NCBI RefSeq assembly: GCF_902729425.1
Contig: NZ_CACVCH010000052.1
Location: forward strand, 1-64,000
DNA from: Magnetospirillum sp. SS-4
GTDB lineage: Bacteria; Pseudomonadota; Alphaproteobacteria; Rhodospirillales; Magnetospirillaceae
Reading direction: 5' to 3'
DNA: 64,000 nucleotides
Part shown: positions 37,801 through 42,646 of the stretch, in pieces
Numbering within the stretch: the stretch's first letter is position 1
How the letters are laid out: every line of letters begins with the position of its first letter
Program-made: the position numbers and the translations under genes
The notes under the pieces: model-generated
Seen by the model: the letters and a program-made list of their open reading frames with translations, nothing else
Told to the model about the DNA's origin: nothing
Database searches by the model: none

Positions 37801-38312
37801 AGGGGTACGATGTGCTGACCGGCGGCGCCGGGGCGGATTTGTTCCACTATGAATCGGCGAGCGAAGGCGGCGACACGATTCTTGATTTCGTCAGCGGTAC
37901 CGACCGGATTACCTATGTGGCCTCGGCTTTCGGCAATATCGGCGCGGGCGGCAATCCTATCGATGTTGCCTCGCTGGCATCTTCCGGAACATTGGCCGAC
38001 GCCCTGTCCGCCATCACCGCCCATGCGGATTCCGATTTCTATCGTCTTGATTTCGCCTCGGGCACCTTCCGTTTTGGAACGGGCGCCAGCGGTGAATTGG
38101 ATAATCTGGAAGCAGCCATGACCACTGGCAGCCATACCGGCGCGGCATTCTTCCTTATCAATGACGGCGGCAGCCAGGCCCGTCTTTTCTACGATGCCGA
38201 CACCAATGCCGGCAGCGATGGATCGGGCATGGTGGAAATCGCTGTCCTTAATGATTTCGGATCAGCGACCGCCAACACGGACGAAATCATTCAGCCTCAT
38301 GCCTCGCTGTAG
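22890..38312 (+). CDS. Giant Calx-beta repeat adhesin secreted by type I system (5140 aa)
   Basis: This single uninterrupted frame encodes 5140 residues. Residues 1-340 are an Ala/Gln/Asn-rich, low-complexity N-terminus without a Sec signal. From about 340 to 4945 I count 38 Calx-beta-like domains, each near 105-125 residues. A typical unit opens with KAEG, runs through FTVTRSGD and SGTVTFAAGETSKTITV, and closes with an NDD calcium-binding turn. Repeats 17-21 (about residues 2340-2960) are longer and more divergent. The C-terminus (from about 4950) has an RTX nonapeptide block (GDDLLYGGQGYDVLTGGAGAD) followed by a serralysin-like type I secretion signal region of about 150 residues. I saw no cysteine on reading. 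A calcium-stiffened surface or biofilm adhesin is expected. Export partners flank it. Confidence 0.92.
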   Translation: MTENLEMSGNATEFGNAVDNGVDGTQLAQAAENGGPNAPAVQGATDDAGNGEQNSPADGETPAEPTQGQEEPATGESADANSDAAQAGLKVAQETFTALRGTGADVNSALNEAADAARQEALRTGATNAEAELTAIKAREALSAALSQGIGQDAQGDVRAAQSDFTPTQQSPQTQPTPQASPQLTGGGADRGNEAARQTNSTQLPSTGDGAGFGGVTSPATFGNNQISLGSRQTSQSLGIDSGLSNTALVGQFVTQKLGVGGSLFAPAADPILANAAKDAAQIVRGATEATGQNLNQVGGGQVIVEPSVSKFNPTGNEPLGNVGDPVAKNPVVNTVYPDAQVSVRPGQTVLEGGIGSPRQVTFQIERSNAYSAGSVSWSVSGLSADDFAGGTIPQGVASFGTGEISKTVTLNLAADRAIEKDEVITLSLGTPSGKMILNPTGIRADATVSNDDGIAWVTAAATSAREGAAGQSTVLSFVVNRTEGSGASSVGWRVTGLDAADFGGTLPSGTVQFANGETSKTVTVSVPGDNVVEADSTVVFELHSPDGNLTLDGTQWRAQMAFADDDTGGYSIAAASADKAEGANGQTTPFTFTVTRSVGVDAPASINYRLIQVGTNFADASDFAAGQDGLGSNGGLPSGTVSFQAGESSKTITVNVVGDNAKGSDESFALVLANPPAGTRILQGEAAAVIRNDDSTFAISTISADKNEGNGGATAYTFLVTRSGDTSASQTVNYAVQGHGEAPANSADFGGSLPSGTVTFAAGETTATVTVSVSGDSQIEGQEGFRISLLSPSSNSTILASTAIGTIQQDDSTIAIHALDAVKVEGATAATGNAHSFVITRGGNLAQSVQVSWAVQGTGDNPVNAADFGGTLPSGTVSFAVGETSKTISFTPSGDLTYEQSESYAVVVSTAQQGVAIVTSSASGLLVNDEIGLTVTATDLVKAEGDSGNPVLTFTVTRSGVIQNASTVDWAVVATGADGVDTADFVAGVLPSGTLSFAAGEQSLLVTLPITTDAVVEANEGFVIRLSNASVGSQVIVNDAVGTILNDDALFSVAADASSIAEGQSGVTQTTFRITRSGDTSGVDSVNYSVTGSGANAASAADFQGGSLPSGTVTFQANETEKLVTINIATDSVIEAAEQFTLSLSSPSAGSLVSSTASSATVTITNDDDQLSIAASSADAAEGGTGGGAALTFTVTRTGDTSTTSTANWAVAGQGANPASAGDFQATSGTVTFDPGVTSRTITVNVAGDYSNEADEAFTITLSGASAGTTLGTASANGVIRNDDTGLAIAATTTNLTEGDSGSKTHVFTVTRSGIVTGATTVDWSIGGAVDASDFAVTSGTVSFGAGETSKTIQLQAQGDTDIEANEAFTVTLANASSNAHIQTATANGTIVSDDSGLAISAVAATVNEGANGSGTTIQFTVTRSGNTAGTSTANWSLSGDVNAADFGGTLPSGTVTFNPGVTTQTISLSLSGDDAVEADEGITVTLSSPSAGTAITTASASTTVINDDTSLALPASVGSLAEGADSTTAQIVVTVTRAGRTDGATTAQWRMTGGTANANDFQTGQDALGDNGGLPSGTVTFAAGETTKDITLVVKGDGAVEADETVQITLSDPGGNVEVVTGTVTATITNDDVGFSIAALDAVKAEGNSGTTSFTFTVTRAGSISSAATVDYAVLAAASGDSADGSDFPSGFPSGTVSFAANQSQATLTIQVSGDTVVETDEGFRVQLSNAKLADNTPQTIITAEASGTIRTEDVTYSVAANQASWAEGNSGATTMTFTVTRSGDTSEASTVAYALTSPNGGSGADLSGGVLPSGTISFGVGETSKTVTVDVVGDTVVETDEIFTLTLSSPSKGVVTGATASATVTNDDSSFAISANSANHTEGHSGSSNAVFTVTRSGDLSQAATVTWAAQAGNGIDAADFGGSVPSGTLNFAANQSSATISVGVTGDTTVENDETLSVTISGASIGTITNATASTTIIGDDDSFSIAADTASVAEGHSGTNALTFTVTRTGPAHGAKTVNWAASGLSANDFVGNAIPNGTLTFADGVTSQTITINLAADTTVETDEVLTVSLSSPSTGATLATSSATTTVTNDDAQVAVTAQLADKAEGNTGTVPFTFEVTRSGFLTQSSSVQWRLTGTGSNDPVASDFATGDTIGDNGGLPSGTVSFASGETTKTITIQVAADSILENNETFQVALSNSSTGTVVGGSAANGTIQNDDAELNFTGSTSLSYAEGDSGSVAYAYTITRSGNTSQISTVNVGVSGDLSVGEYTLSAGSITFASGETSKTVTVNVNGDNSVESNESFAVSLSGTSAGTSIGATGSATGTVLEDDTGVTITGGTISKAEGKASESDTYSYTLTRTGSTREATFNLYWGAYDPSGSLEDPAAANDFSSAVVSRQGGGTDSLTFGNYTTVTFVAGEMTKTVTVTTTGDNTVENDEWFRLFPASGGATSVDYSGGEVYGELLRDESGIRSRGAVASVGSQSILSSITEGDTAADGGSGATTTVTWWFDRLYSTSGTASFDWYVSPVSTNADDWAAGQDSLGTKGGYPSGTVTFADGEANAYVTFNIATDNIGELGEDFRVFAENPSGGSSISESYNSANIVNDDTVFTVGSNGTVDEPVSGTANVVFTINRDGDTRGTDTVDWSIVFPGSETGNEAIDTPADWYKLDPSDVDLASVASTTGTPSYDTNSRTLSGTLTFANGQTSQTVTLPILADTLPESWREYIEINLSNAQNVNQGEAQHDLETPTILDSTASAWVFDNEPGNLITVVADKTSFYEGTDSASTVTFTLTRSVANGGSIAHPITVGWEIKNMDPSDSGESSRREDVTSVTGDSSISNHSLTYGNYYGAVTFGANETTKTVTVTFVNDVNVESDDQFQFSILSPRDTTEYPWSSTYAGESSAYNGENYGSAGVDTDNNPDTSNAADNPLSITILNDDTRLWLSGQEGVSTPSLSITEGDSGTKSLSVTLVRYGRLDTDITLSYTLTNGTTSNADWAAMTGTVTVPGGSSNPVLTLPLIASDTDIENNESFTLTFTNSDTSVRFGRNADNLSNTMAISGTLANDDTTYAIVANQGAQVETDQGQYATYTYTVTRAANGYTGASTVEWRVTGTGANPADATDFATSDALGNNGGRPSGTVSFGTNEFSKTVTILVRGDITAENSETFQVALSNPSLGLVGSGTANSTITTDDTGIAIADGGTITEGDSGSQNVTFTVTRSGDLTVTSTMNWAVTHQSTDAADFTGATSGSLTFSANESSKTITVAVAGDNELENDETFSVLLSGFTNVDEVLDNTGTATIANSDASFSIAATSANGLEGAGGQTFTITRDRSTAQNQTISWQVQAVADGAVAADFGGSLPSGTVTFAPGELTKTITVTPTDDAVAEGDEAYNVTISGGAGTTGDTITTATAGGTIRNDDAAVAIEQVVTSQAEGHGDTTYSFTVRRTGNTTGTASVNWAVTGSGADPVEGADFSGGALPSGTVNFADGEAVKTITLTVAGDSVVENEEGFTVTLSNPVNATIVTASTTGAITNDDATIAIAATDADKAEGNSGQTPFTFTITRTGFLGTSASVNWAVTSAQADGTDFSGGALPSGVATFASGAATATVTVNVQGDVTGDGDEAFTVTLSNPPSGITVSTATATGTIRTDDIVFAVASPGAVLEGDSGTTNFDFVVTRSGDLSGSQTLTWTVAGTGADPASAGDFGATTGTITFNASDTTKTISVPVAGDTAGEANEGFRLTLTGPGGVVFTNNTADATITDDEASLRVSALDAVKYEGGSGTTTDLTFRVTRSGNTSSAVTADWAVVNGTTDGTDFTGTTTGTVSFASGETEKIITVTVQGDVSVEASEAFSVQLSNASAGADIITASASGTIRSDDTHWSLSLVSSATQMEGDATGTTFTYRVTRDGGLNAGTVDWSLAGQGADAATVEDFGGTFPSGTVTFADGEATKDFTVTVLGDNVLEADQGFRVSIANPTGTGVHTLGTTQVDATIANDDDTLAITASSLSATEGDSGTSALTFTVTRTGSLSGTSTTGWRIKAGSDTDASDFAATSGTITFADGESSKTVSLALNGDTTVESAENFTVELYNPGAGSVITTAEATGTITDNDIDLTLTGSTTSIMENASVRELVYTVTRTGRTDGVTTVNWAVSGTGASPVSAADFSGSQDILGTNGGLPSGTVTFAAGETVKQITVIVADDGAHEANETLTLSLASPSGNAEIAANNVGGTILNDDDSLAVVAVDADKQEGASSAITNFTFRIDRTGSLDGTASVNWAVAGIGSHPVSSAEFVASSGTVAFADGQSSALVTVAVRGDAVGEFDENFRITLSDASFGSNIIGATANGTVRNDDPALSITADQASKAEGSGDTTFSFTVTRTGSTAGVSSVAWAVQGSGTDAANVLDFGGYLPSGTVTFAAGESTKTINVTVVGDTVGEKDETFSVVLSGAVGADIILDRAQTTITNDDTALSIAATSADKAEGDSGTTPFTFTVTRSGLTSGASSVDWAVTGSGDFWADATDFAGNVLPSGSLNFADGESTKTITVNVAGDATAGQNEGFTVTLSNASSATVINATASGTIRNDDSEIAINTLASSVAEGNSGTTALTFQVTRTGDTTRSATVDWQVVGAGEAQADGTDFVGGTLPTGSVTFAAGESTKTVTVQVAGDATAENTETFNVELVNPGTNVTISAVSGSAQGAILADDVGLSIVAVAANKAEGRSSSATPFTFKVFRTGASDSAVTINYAVTGIGANAANAADFSSAMTGSVVLAAGVASTLISLDVAADTVAEADETFRITISATGASILTGTADGTIVDDDSGFSVTVNQANQAEGGTGAVTEFVYDITRAGDATAIQTVNWALTGLGASAADATDFVGGVLPSGSLTFASGETSKQVAVQVAGDTDVEAAENFRMTISGGAGIVIVDATADAVIAADDSASANADRLMGTSSPDVLDGLAGDDLLYGGQGYDVLTGGAGADLFHYESASEGGDTILDFVSGTDRITYVASAFGNIGAGGNPIDVASLASSGTLADALSAITAHADSDFYRLDFASGTFRFGTGASGELDNLEAAMTTGSHTGAAFFLINDGGSQARLFYDADTNAGSDGSGMVEIAVLNDFGSATANTDEIIQPHASL

Positions 38313-38321
38313 GAGATTTCA

Positions 38322-40007
38322 GTGAAGCTGCTGATCGCCCGAATGTGGGCAAGTCAGAGGAGTGGAGGCGAGCTTTTGCTCGCCTCCATTCTTGTCAATG
38401 TGCTGGCATTGGTTTCGTCGGTGTATTCCATCCATGTGATGAATCGCTATCTTGCCCAGGGCGTGGATGCCACATTGGTGACACTGACCCTCGGAGCGGC
38501 AATCGCCGTGATCATGGAATTCTGGTTGCGTCAGGCTCGTCTACGCATTGCACAACTCTTCTGTGGCGGCATCGAGCGAGAATATTCCGGGCTCGCCTAC
38601 TCCGCCTTCGGAACGGCCCGCTTCCAATTGTTCGAACAAATTCCCCTGGGGCAGCGGCGTGAGGCGCTGGCTGGACTGGCGACAATTCAGCAAGGCATCA
38701 ATGGCGGCAACCTCGCCGCCATACTTGATGGACCTTTTGCGCTATTGTTCATTGCCGTTTTGTCCCTTCTCAGCCCGACCCTCGGACTTCTGGCGCTGGC
38801 GGTGGCCCTGGCTCTGACCGCCTTCATCTTCGCCATCCAGCGCAGCATGACCGAACCTGCGGGAGAATTGGTGAAGCATTCGGTGCGAACGAACGGCCTA
38901 GCGCAGTTCCTTTCCTCCGGCACGGAAACCATTAGGGCCTTTAACTGTTATTCCGCATTGCAGCGGAAATGGGATGCCGGGCAGGAAGATCTGGCGGCCC
39001 TTCGCCGCCTTGTCCAACGCCACCAGAACCTCGTCCAGCAACTGACCCAATCCGCCACGACCGTCCTGACCATCGGCCTGTTCGCCGTGGGCGCGCGCGA
39101 GGTGATCGCGGGCGACCTCAACGTGGGCAGTTTGATCGGCGCGTCGATCCTCGGCACCCGCGCCCTGGCCAGCATCGGACGAGTCGCGCAGCTTGCCGAA
39201 CCTCTGGAAAAGGCCCGTCACGCCATTGCCCAACTAGAGGCCATGGCCAAATTGCCCACTGAAAAGCAACAAGGCAGCGTGCCCAGAACATTGAAGGGCG
39301 AAGTGCAGTCTGTAGATCTGTCCTTCCGCTTCCCCGGCCACCCCCTGCCCCTTTTCGAGGGGCTGGATTTCATGCTGAGACCTGGGGGGGTGATGGCTGT
39401 GGTGGGCAGCAACGGCACCGGCAAGACAACCTTCGCCAAACTTCTTGTCGGCCTTCTGGAGCCTGACCGCGGGCATCTGAAGATAGATGGCATGGACCTT
39501 CGTCATCTGGTGCCCGAATGGTGGCGTCAGCAGCTTATTTATCTGCCTCAAGAACCCGTCTTCTTTGACGGCACACTACGTGAAAATTTGACCGTGCTAG
39601 CCCCGGGCATGGAAGATTCCGCGTTACTCGAGCTCTGCAACGCCCTGGATCTCGGCGACTACCTGGATTCCTCGCCCGACGGGTTGGATATGGCGATCCG
39701 GGGTAATGGCGCCATGTTGCCACTTGGTATCCGGCGCCGCTTCGCCCTGGTGCGCGGTCTTGTCGGCGGCGGCAAGGTCGCTATCCTCGACGAACCGACC
39801 GAGGGCGTGGATGCGCAAGGCTGCCAGGCCATCGCACGCCAGTTGAACGAAATGGTCCGTCGCGGATGCACGGTCATCGTCATGACCAAGGATGAGTTCA
39901 TCATCCGGGCCGCCGAAATGGTTTTGGACCTTAACCAAAAGCCGACGCCTCGGCTGGTCACTGCCCCTACGGGGGCCGCGAGCGAAATGACCTCCGCCAA
40001 TGCATGA
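38322..40007 (+). CDS. Type I secretion ABC transporter (permease-ATPase)
   Basis: The 561-residue half-transporter has a six-helix membrane domain (residues 15-290) and an ATPase domain (320-540). GSNGTGKTTFAKLL is Walker A, YLPQEP the Q loop and VAILDEPTEGVD Walker B. The signature that should read LSGGQ is replaced by a segment with LPLGIRRRFAL, so the ATPase site may be weakened or atypical. It has no N-terminal C39 peptidase-like domain. The start is GTG 38322 with AGGAG six bases before it, nine bases after the adhesin stop. It should energise export of the adhesin and overlaps the adaptor gene. Confidence 0.92.
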   Translation: MKLLIARMWASQRSGGELLLASILVNVLALVSSVYSIHVMNRYLAQGVDATLVTLTLGAAIAVIMEFWLRQARLRIAQLFCGGIEREYSGLAYSAFGTARFQLFEQIPLGQRREALAGLATIQQGINGGNLAAILDGPFALLFIAVLSLLSPTLGLLALAVALALTAFIFAIQRSMTEPAGELVKHSVRTNGLAQFLSSGTETIRAFNCYSALQRKWDAGQEDLAALRRLVQRHQNLVQQLTQSATTVLTIGLFAVGAREVIAGDLNVGSLIGASILGTRALASIGRVAQLAEPLEKARHAIAQLEAMAKLPTEKQQGSVPRTLKGEVQSVDLSFRFPGHPLPLFEGLDFMLRPGGVMAVVGSNGTGKTTFAKLLVGLLEPDRGHLKIDGMDLRHLVPEWWRQQLIYLPQEPVFFDGTLRENLTVLAPGMEDSALLELCNALDLGDYLDSSPDGLDMAIRGNGAMLPLGIRRRFALVRGLVGGGKVAILDEPTEGVDAQGCQAIARQLNEMVRRGCTVIVMTKDEFIIRAAEMVLDLNQKPTPRLVTAPTGAASEMTSANA

Positions 40008-41370
40008 ACGATTACAAGCCATCAAGGACCTCATCGAGGCGTGGGCCGATCATCCGCGCGTCCGGGCCGCCATCGCTTACCTGACGGCTGCGGATAGTCC
40101 GGAATTAGCACAGGTGCAAGGAGAACGCCGCCTTGTCAGGCTGGCGGCGCTGACCATGCTTCTTTTCATCGCATGGGCCGCCCTGTTCGATCTGGATATC
40201 GCCGCCAACGCCCCGGGCAAGGTCGTTCCCGCAGGACAGATCAAGCGCATTCAGCACCTCGAGGGCGGCATCGTCCGGCAGATCCATGTCAAGGAAGGCG
40301 ACATCGTCAGCATTGGCCAACCCCTTGTGGAATTGGAAAGCACCGCGTCCGAAGCCGATCTGCAAGAGATCGAAGCCCGAATCGGCACGCTGAAAATCAA
40401 TACCATTCGGCTGCAGGCGCAACTGGATGGTGCCAAGGAGCTGAAATTCCCCCTGGACCTGAAAGATGCCTATCCTGAGCAAGTCAAAAGCGCCCGGGCC
40501 TTATTCCTAGCCCAGCAGGACCGATTGACCAGCGCCGTCTCGGAACAGGAACTGAAGATCAAACAACGTGAAGCCGAGTTGGCGGAAATTCGTACCCGTC
40601 TTGGACACTCGATGGGACGGCATAAAATTTTGTCAGAGCAGCTTGCCATTAACCAGAAGCTACTCTCCCAGGGCTTAATGAACGAATACGAACACCTGGA
40701 ATTACGCAAGGAAGAACAAAGCCTGCGCGGCGGGATCGCCGAGTCCCGAGCGTCTATCAACAGGCTTGAAGCGGCCCTGGATCAGGAACGAGTCGCGCTG
40801 CAATCGCTGCGCTTTGGCGAAAATGAACAATTGCGAAAAGAGCTGGGCGAGACGAGCCGCGAATTGACTGAGTTCAGTGAACGTGTCCGAAAGTTTGCCG
40901 ACAGCCGCGCACGCACGACCATCAGAGCCCCCATCAACGGTGCTGTGATGACCCTTTATGTGGTGACCGAAGGGGGCGTCGTGGCGCCGGGAGGCACCGT
41001 GTTAAGCATGGTTCCCGGAGGCGACCGGCTGATGGTCGAGGCACGTCTGCCCGTCGGCGAGGTTGGCTTTTTGCGCCCTGGGCAAAGGGCGCGGCTGCAA
41101 CTTGTTTCCTCGTCAGGCCGTGGCTTCAGGCCCCTGGATGGTAAAGTCATCCAAATCAGCCCTGACAGCATCGCTGAACAAGACCAAGAACCATTCTACC
41201 TTGTGCGAATCGCGCCAGCCGCCGACGCCTTCGTCGATGATGCAGTTCGATACCCTTTACGCCCCGGTGTCGAGGTTGAAACTTCAATCCTGACAGGCCG
41301 GCGCTCGGTCCTGAAATACGTGCTTGATCCATTTATTGGCGGTCTAAGCAACGGCCTGAGCGAACGATGA
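40000..41370 (+). CDS. HlyD-family membrane-fusion adaptor
   Basis: The 456-residue protein has one N-terminal membrane segment (LAALTMLLFIAWAALFDLDI, residues 49-68). A lipoyl-like half motif follows (IQHLEGGIVRQIHVKEGD), then a long periplasmic coiled-coil (about 125-310), the second lipoyl half (RTTIRAPINGAVMTL) and a beta-barrel. This is the standard type I secretion adaptor linking the ABC transporter to TolC. It overlaps the transporter gene by eight bases. Confidence 0.93.
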   Translation: MHERLQAIKDLIEAWADHPRVRAAIAYLTAADSPELAQVQGERRLVRLAALTMLLFIAWAALFDLDIAANAPGKVVPAGQIKRIQHLEGGIVRQIHVKEGDIVSIGQPLVELESTASEADLQEIEARIGTLKINTIRLQAQLDGAKELKFPLDLKDAYPEQVKSARALFLAQQDRLTSAVSEQELKIKQREAELAEIRTRLGHSMGRHKILSEQLAINQKLLSQGLMNEYEHLELRKEEQSLRGGIAESRASINRLEAALDQERVALQSLRFGENEQLRKELGETSRELTEFSERVRKFADSRARTTIRAPINGAVMTLYVVTEGGVVAPGGTVLSMVPGGDRLMVEARLPVGEVGFLRPGQRARLQLVSSSGRGFRPLDGKVIQISPDSIAEQDQEPFYLVRIAPAADAFVDDAVRYPLRPGVEVETSILTGRRSVLKYVLDPFIGGLSNGLSER

Positions 41371-41609
41371 TGAAAGCAACCCGAATTCCTAGCCAAAACT
41401 CCGATAAATGTGAAAGCAGTGTTTTCATCGGTGACTGCTTTGAAGGATATGGTCAGATGCAAAATATTTGGGTGGTACGCAGTATTTATCAATGGGACGG
41501 CCTTCCCGCACACGTTAGACTTGTGGGAGGATGTGCAGACAGGGAAATGACGATTGCTTTAACTGTTCTTCTCGACAAACGAAGATTTAGGCGTATCCAC
41601 GACGACTGA
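41367..41609 (+). CDS. Hypothetical small protein at end of secretion operon (80 aa)
   Basis: The ATG overlaps the adaptor stop (ATGATG), so it may be the last gene of the operon. The product is soluble. The C-terminal half (QWDGLPAHVRLVGGCADREM, then TVLLDKRRFRRI) is protein-like and recalls short alphaproteobacterial conserved proteins, but I cannot name a family. Confidence 0.5.
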   Translation: MMKATRIPSQNSDKCESSVFIGDCFEGYGQMQNIWVVRSIYQWDGLPAHVRLVGGCADREMTIALTVLLDKRRFRRIHDD

Positions 41610-41969
41610 TGCTGCAAATTGGATAATTCGACGCCCCTCAAATTCAGGGAACCTGACTCAGGTTGCACGTTTCCGCTTCAAAACTCGACAAAACCGTTGC
41701 AGAGAATGGCTCGCAACAACTACCCAGCAGAGAGCGTAAACATGAAAATTTTCAAGGCATGACTATTGCGTTGAAAAGCGGCGTCAACAAATGCCTATTC
41801 TGCAAAAAAACATCAAGAGCTCCATTGTTTACGGAAATCCGGCAGAATCTCCAAAGATGACGAACAGTAAGCAAGCCATGTCGTTTACGCCCTTCGGCGA
41901 ACGACTGCTTGCGAGGGGGAATCCTCCCCCGTCGACCCCGTCATCATTTTGGATGATGGAGCTTTTGCC
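41610..41969. other. Gene-free region upstream of mobilisation genes, possible oriT
   Basis: About 360 relatively A/T-rich bases separate the secretion operon from the mobilisation genes. A near-perfect palindrome AACCTGA-C-TCAGGTT lies at 41650-41664 and an inverted repeat CATCAT/ATGATG at 41942-41958. In mobilisable elements the transfer origin usually lies directly upstream of mobC, so this is the best place to look for it. A nick site cannot be recognised by eye. Confidence 0.4.
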
Positions 41970-42221
41970 ATGCTTGCCGACAACGCTTGGTCCCGCTTTC
42001 TGCTTTCCCGCCTCGACGCCGAATTGGCGTCCGGCGCGGCCCTCGGCCTGCCCGTCGATGCCGCCCTCATCGGCTCCGCCCATGTCCTGCACGGCGCCCA
42101 GCTTGCGATCCATGGCGGCCTGGTCGCCCGCCCCCAGATGGCCGAATACCTGCGGTCCGTCGCCGACGCCGTCGAGATGGCCGATCCCCACCTTCCCTAC
42201 TTGGTTTCGTTGGGAGCATGA
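41970..42221 (+). CDS. Hypothetical protein preceding mobC (83 aa)
   Basis: This all-helical 83-residue protein (AWSRFLLSRLDAELASG; LRSVADAVEMADPHLPYLV) has no family I recognise. ATG 41970 is chosen because GGAG lies nine bases upstream. Its stop overlaps the MobC start (ATGA), tying it to the mobilisation operon. Confidence 0.6.
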   Translation: MLADNAWSRFLLSRLDAELASGAALGLPVDAALIGSAHVLHGAQLAIHGGLVARPQMAEYLRSVADAVEMADPHLPYLVSLGA

Positions 42222-42646
42222 GAACGATGCCGGACAAAATGCCAAAATCGACAAAAAGGCTTCATGTGGTCGCGTTCCGGCTGTCGGACGACGAATTCGC
42301 CAAGCTGGAGGAGGCGGCACGCAGGCTGACGCGGCGACGGACACGCGGCGATCTCGCACGGGCAATTGTATGCAAGTGGGCGCACGCCAAGGTGCCGGAA
42401 CCAATCCAACCACGCCGACTGCCCCCTCGCCGGATGCCAAAAGCCGATATCGGCCTGCTGGCCAAGCTCATGGGTGAACTCGGCAAAATCGGCAGCAACG
42501 TCAATCAACTGGCAAGGGCCTATAACCGCTACCACCGCCTGCCGGAACTCGAAAAGCTGGAGGCCATCGCCGCCGACCTTGAGGCCATGAAGGCAGCCCT
42601 CGAACAGGCCCTGCATGGGGATCGTAATGATCATCAAGGGGAGTAG
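42218..42646 (+). CDS. mobC: MobC-like relaxosome protein
   Basis: The 142-residue basic protein has an N-terminal ribbon-helix-helix-like segment (VVAFRLSDDEFAKLEEAARR). The conserved MobC segment follows (LMGELGKIGSNVNQLARAYN), where G-x-N-x-N-Q-x-A is diagnostic. It binds the transfer origin and helps the relaxase. The first codons (MPDKMPKSTKR) contain a reverse copy of the dispersed B-block repeat. It overlaps both neighbours, forming a compact mobilisation operon. Confidence 0.9.
   Translation: MRTMPDKMPKSTKRLHVVAFRLSDDEFAKLEEAARRLTRRRTRGDLARAIVCKWAHAKVPEPIQPRRLPPRRMPKADIGLLAKLMGELGKIGSNVNQLARAYNRYHRLPELEKLEAIAADLEAMKAALEQALHGDRNDHQGE

Noticed and set aside
22890-38312. Many long minus-strand and out-of-frame reading frames inside the adhesin gene
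   Set aside because: They mirror the third-position GC bias and repeat structure of the plus-strand gene, lack ribosome sites and have Pro/Ser/Val-rich shadow composition.
41829-42440. A 203-codon minus-strand frame across mobC
   Set aside because: It overlaps the well-supported mobilisation operon and has antisense-like composition.
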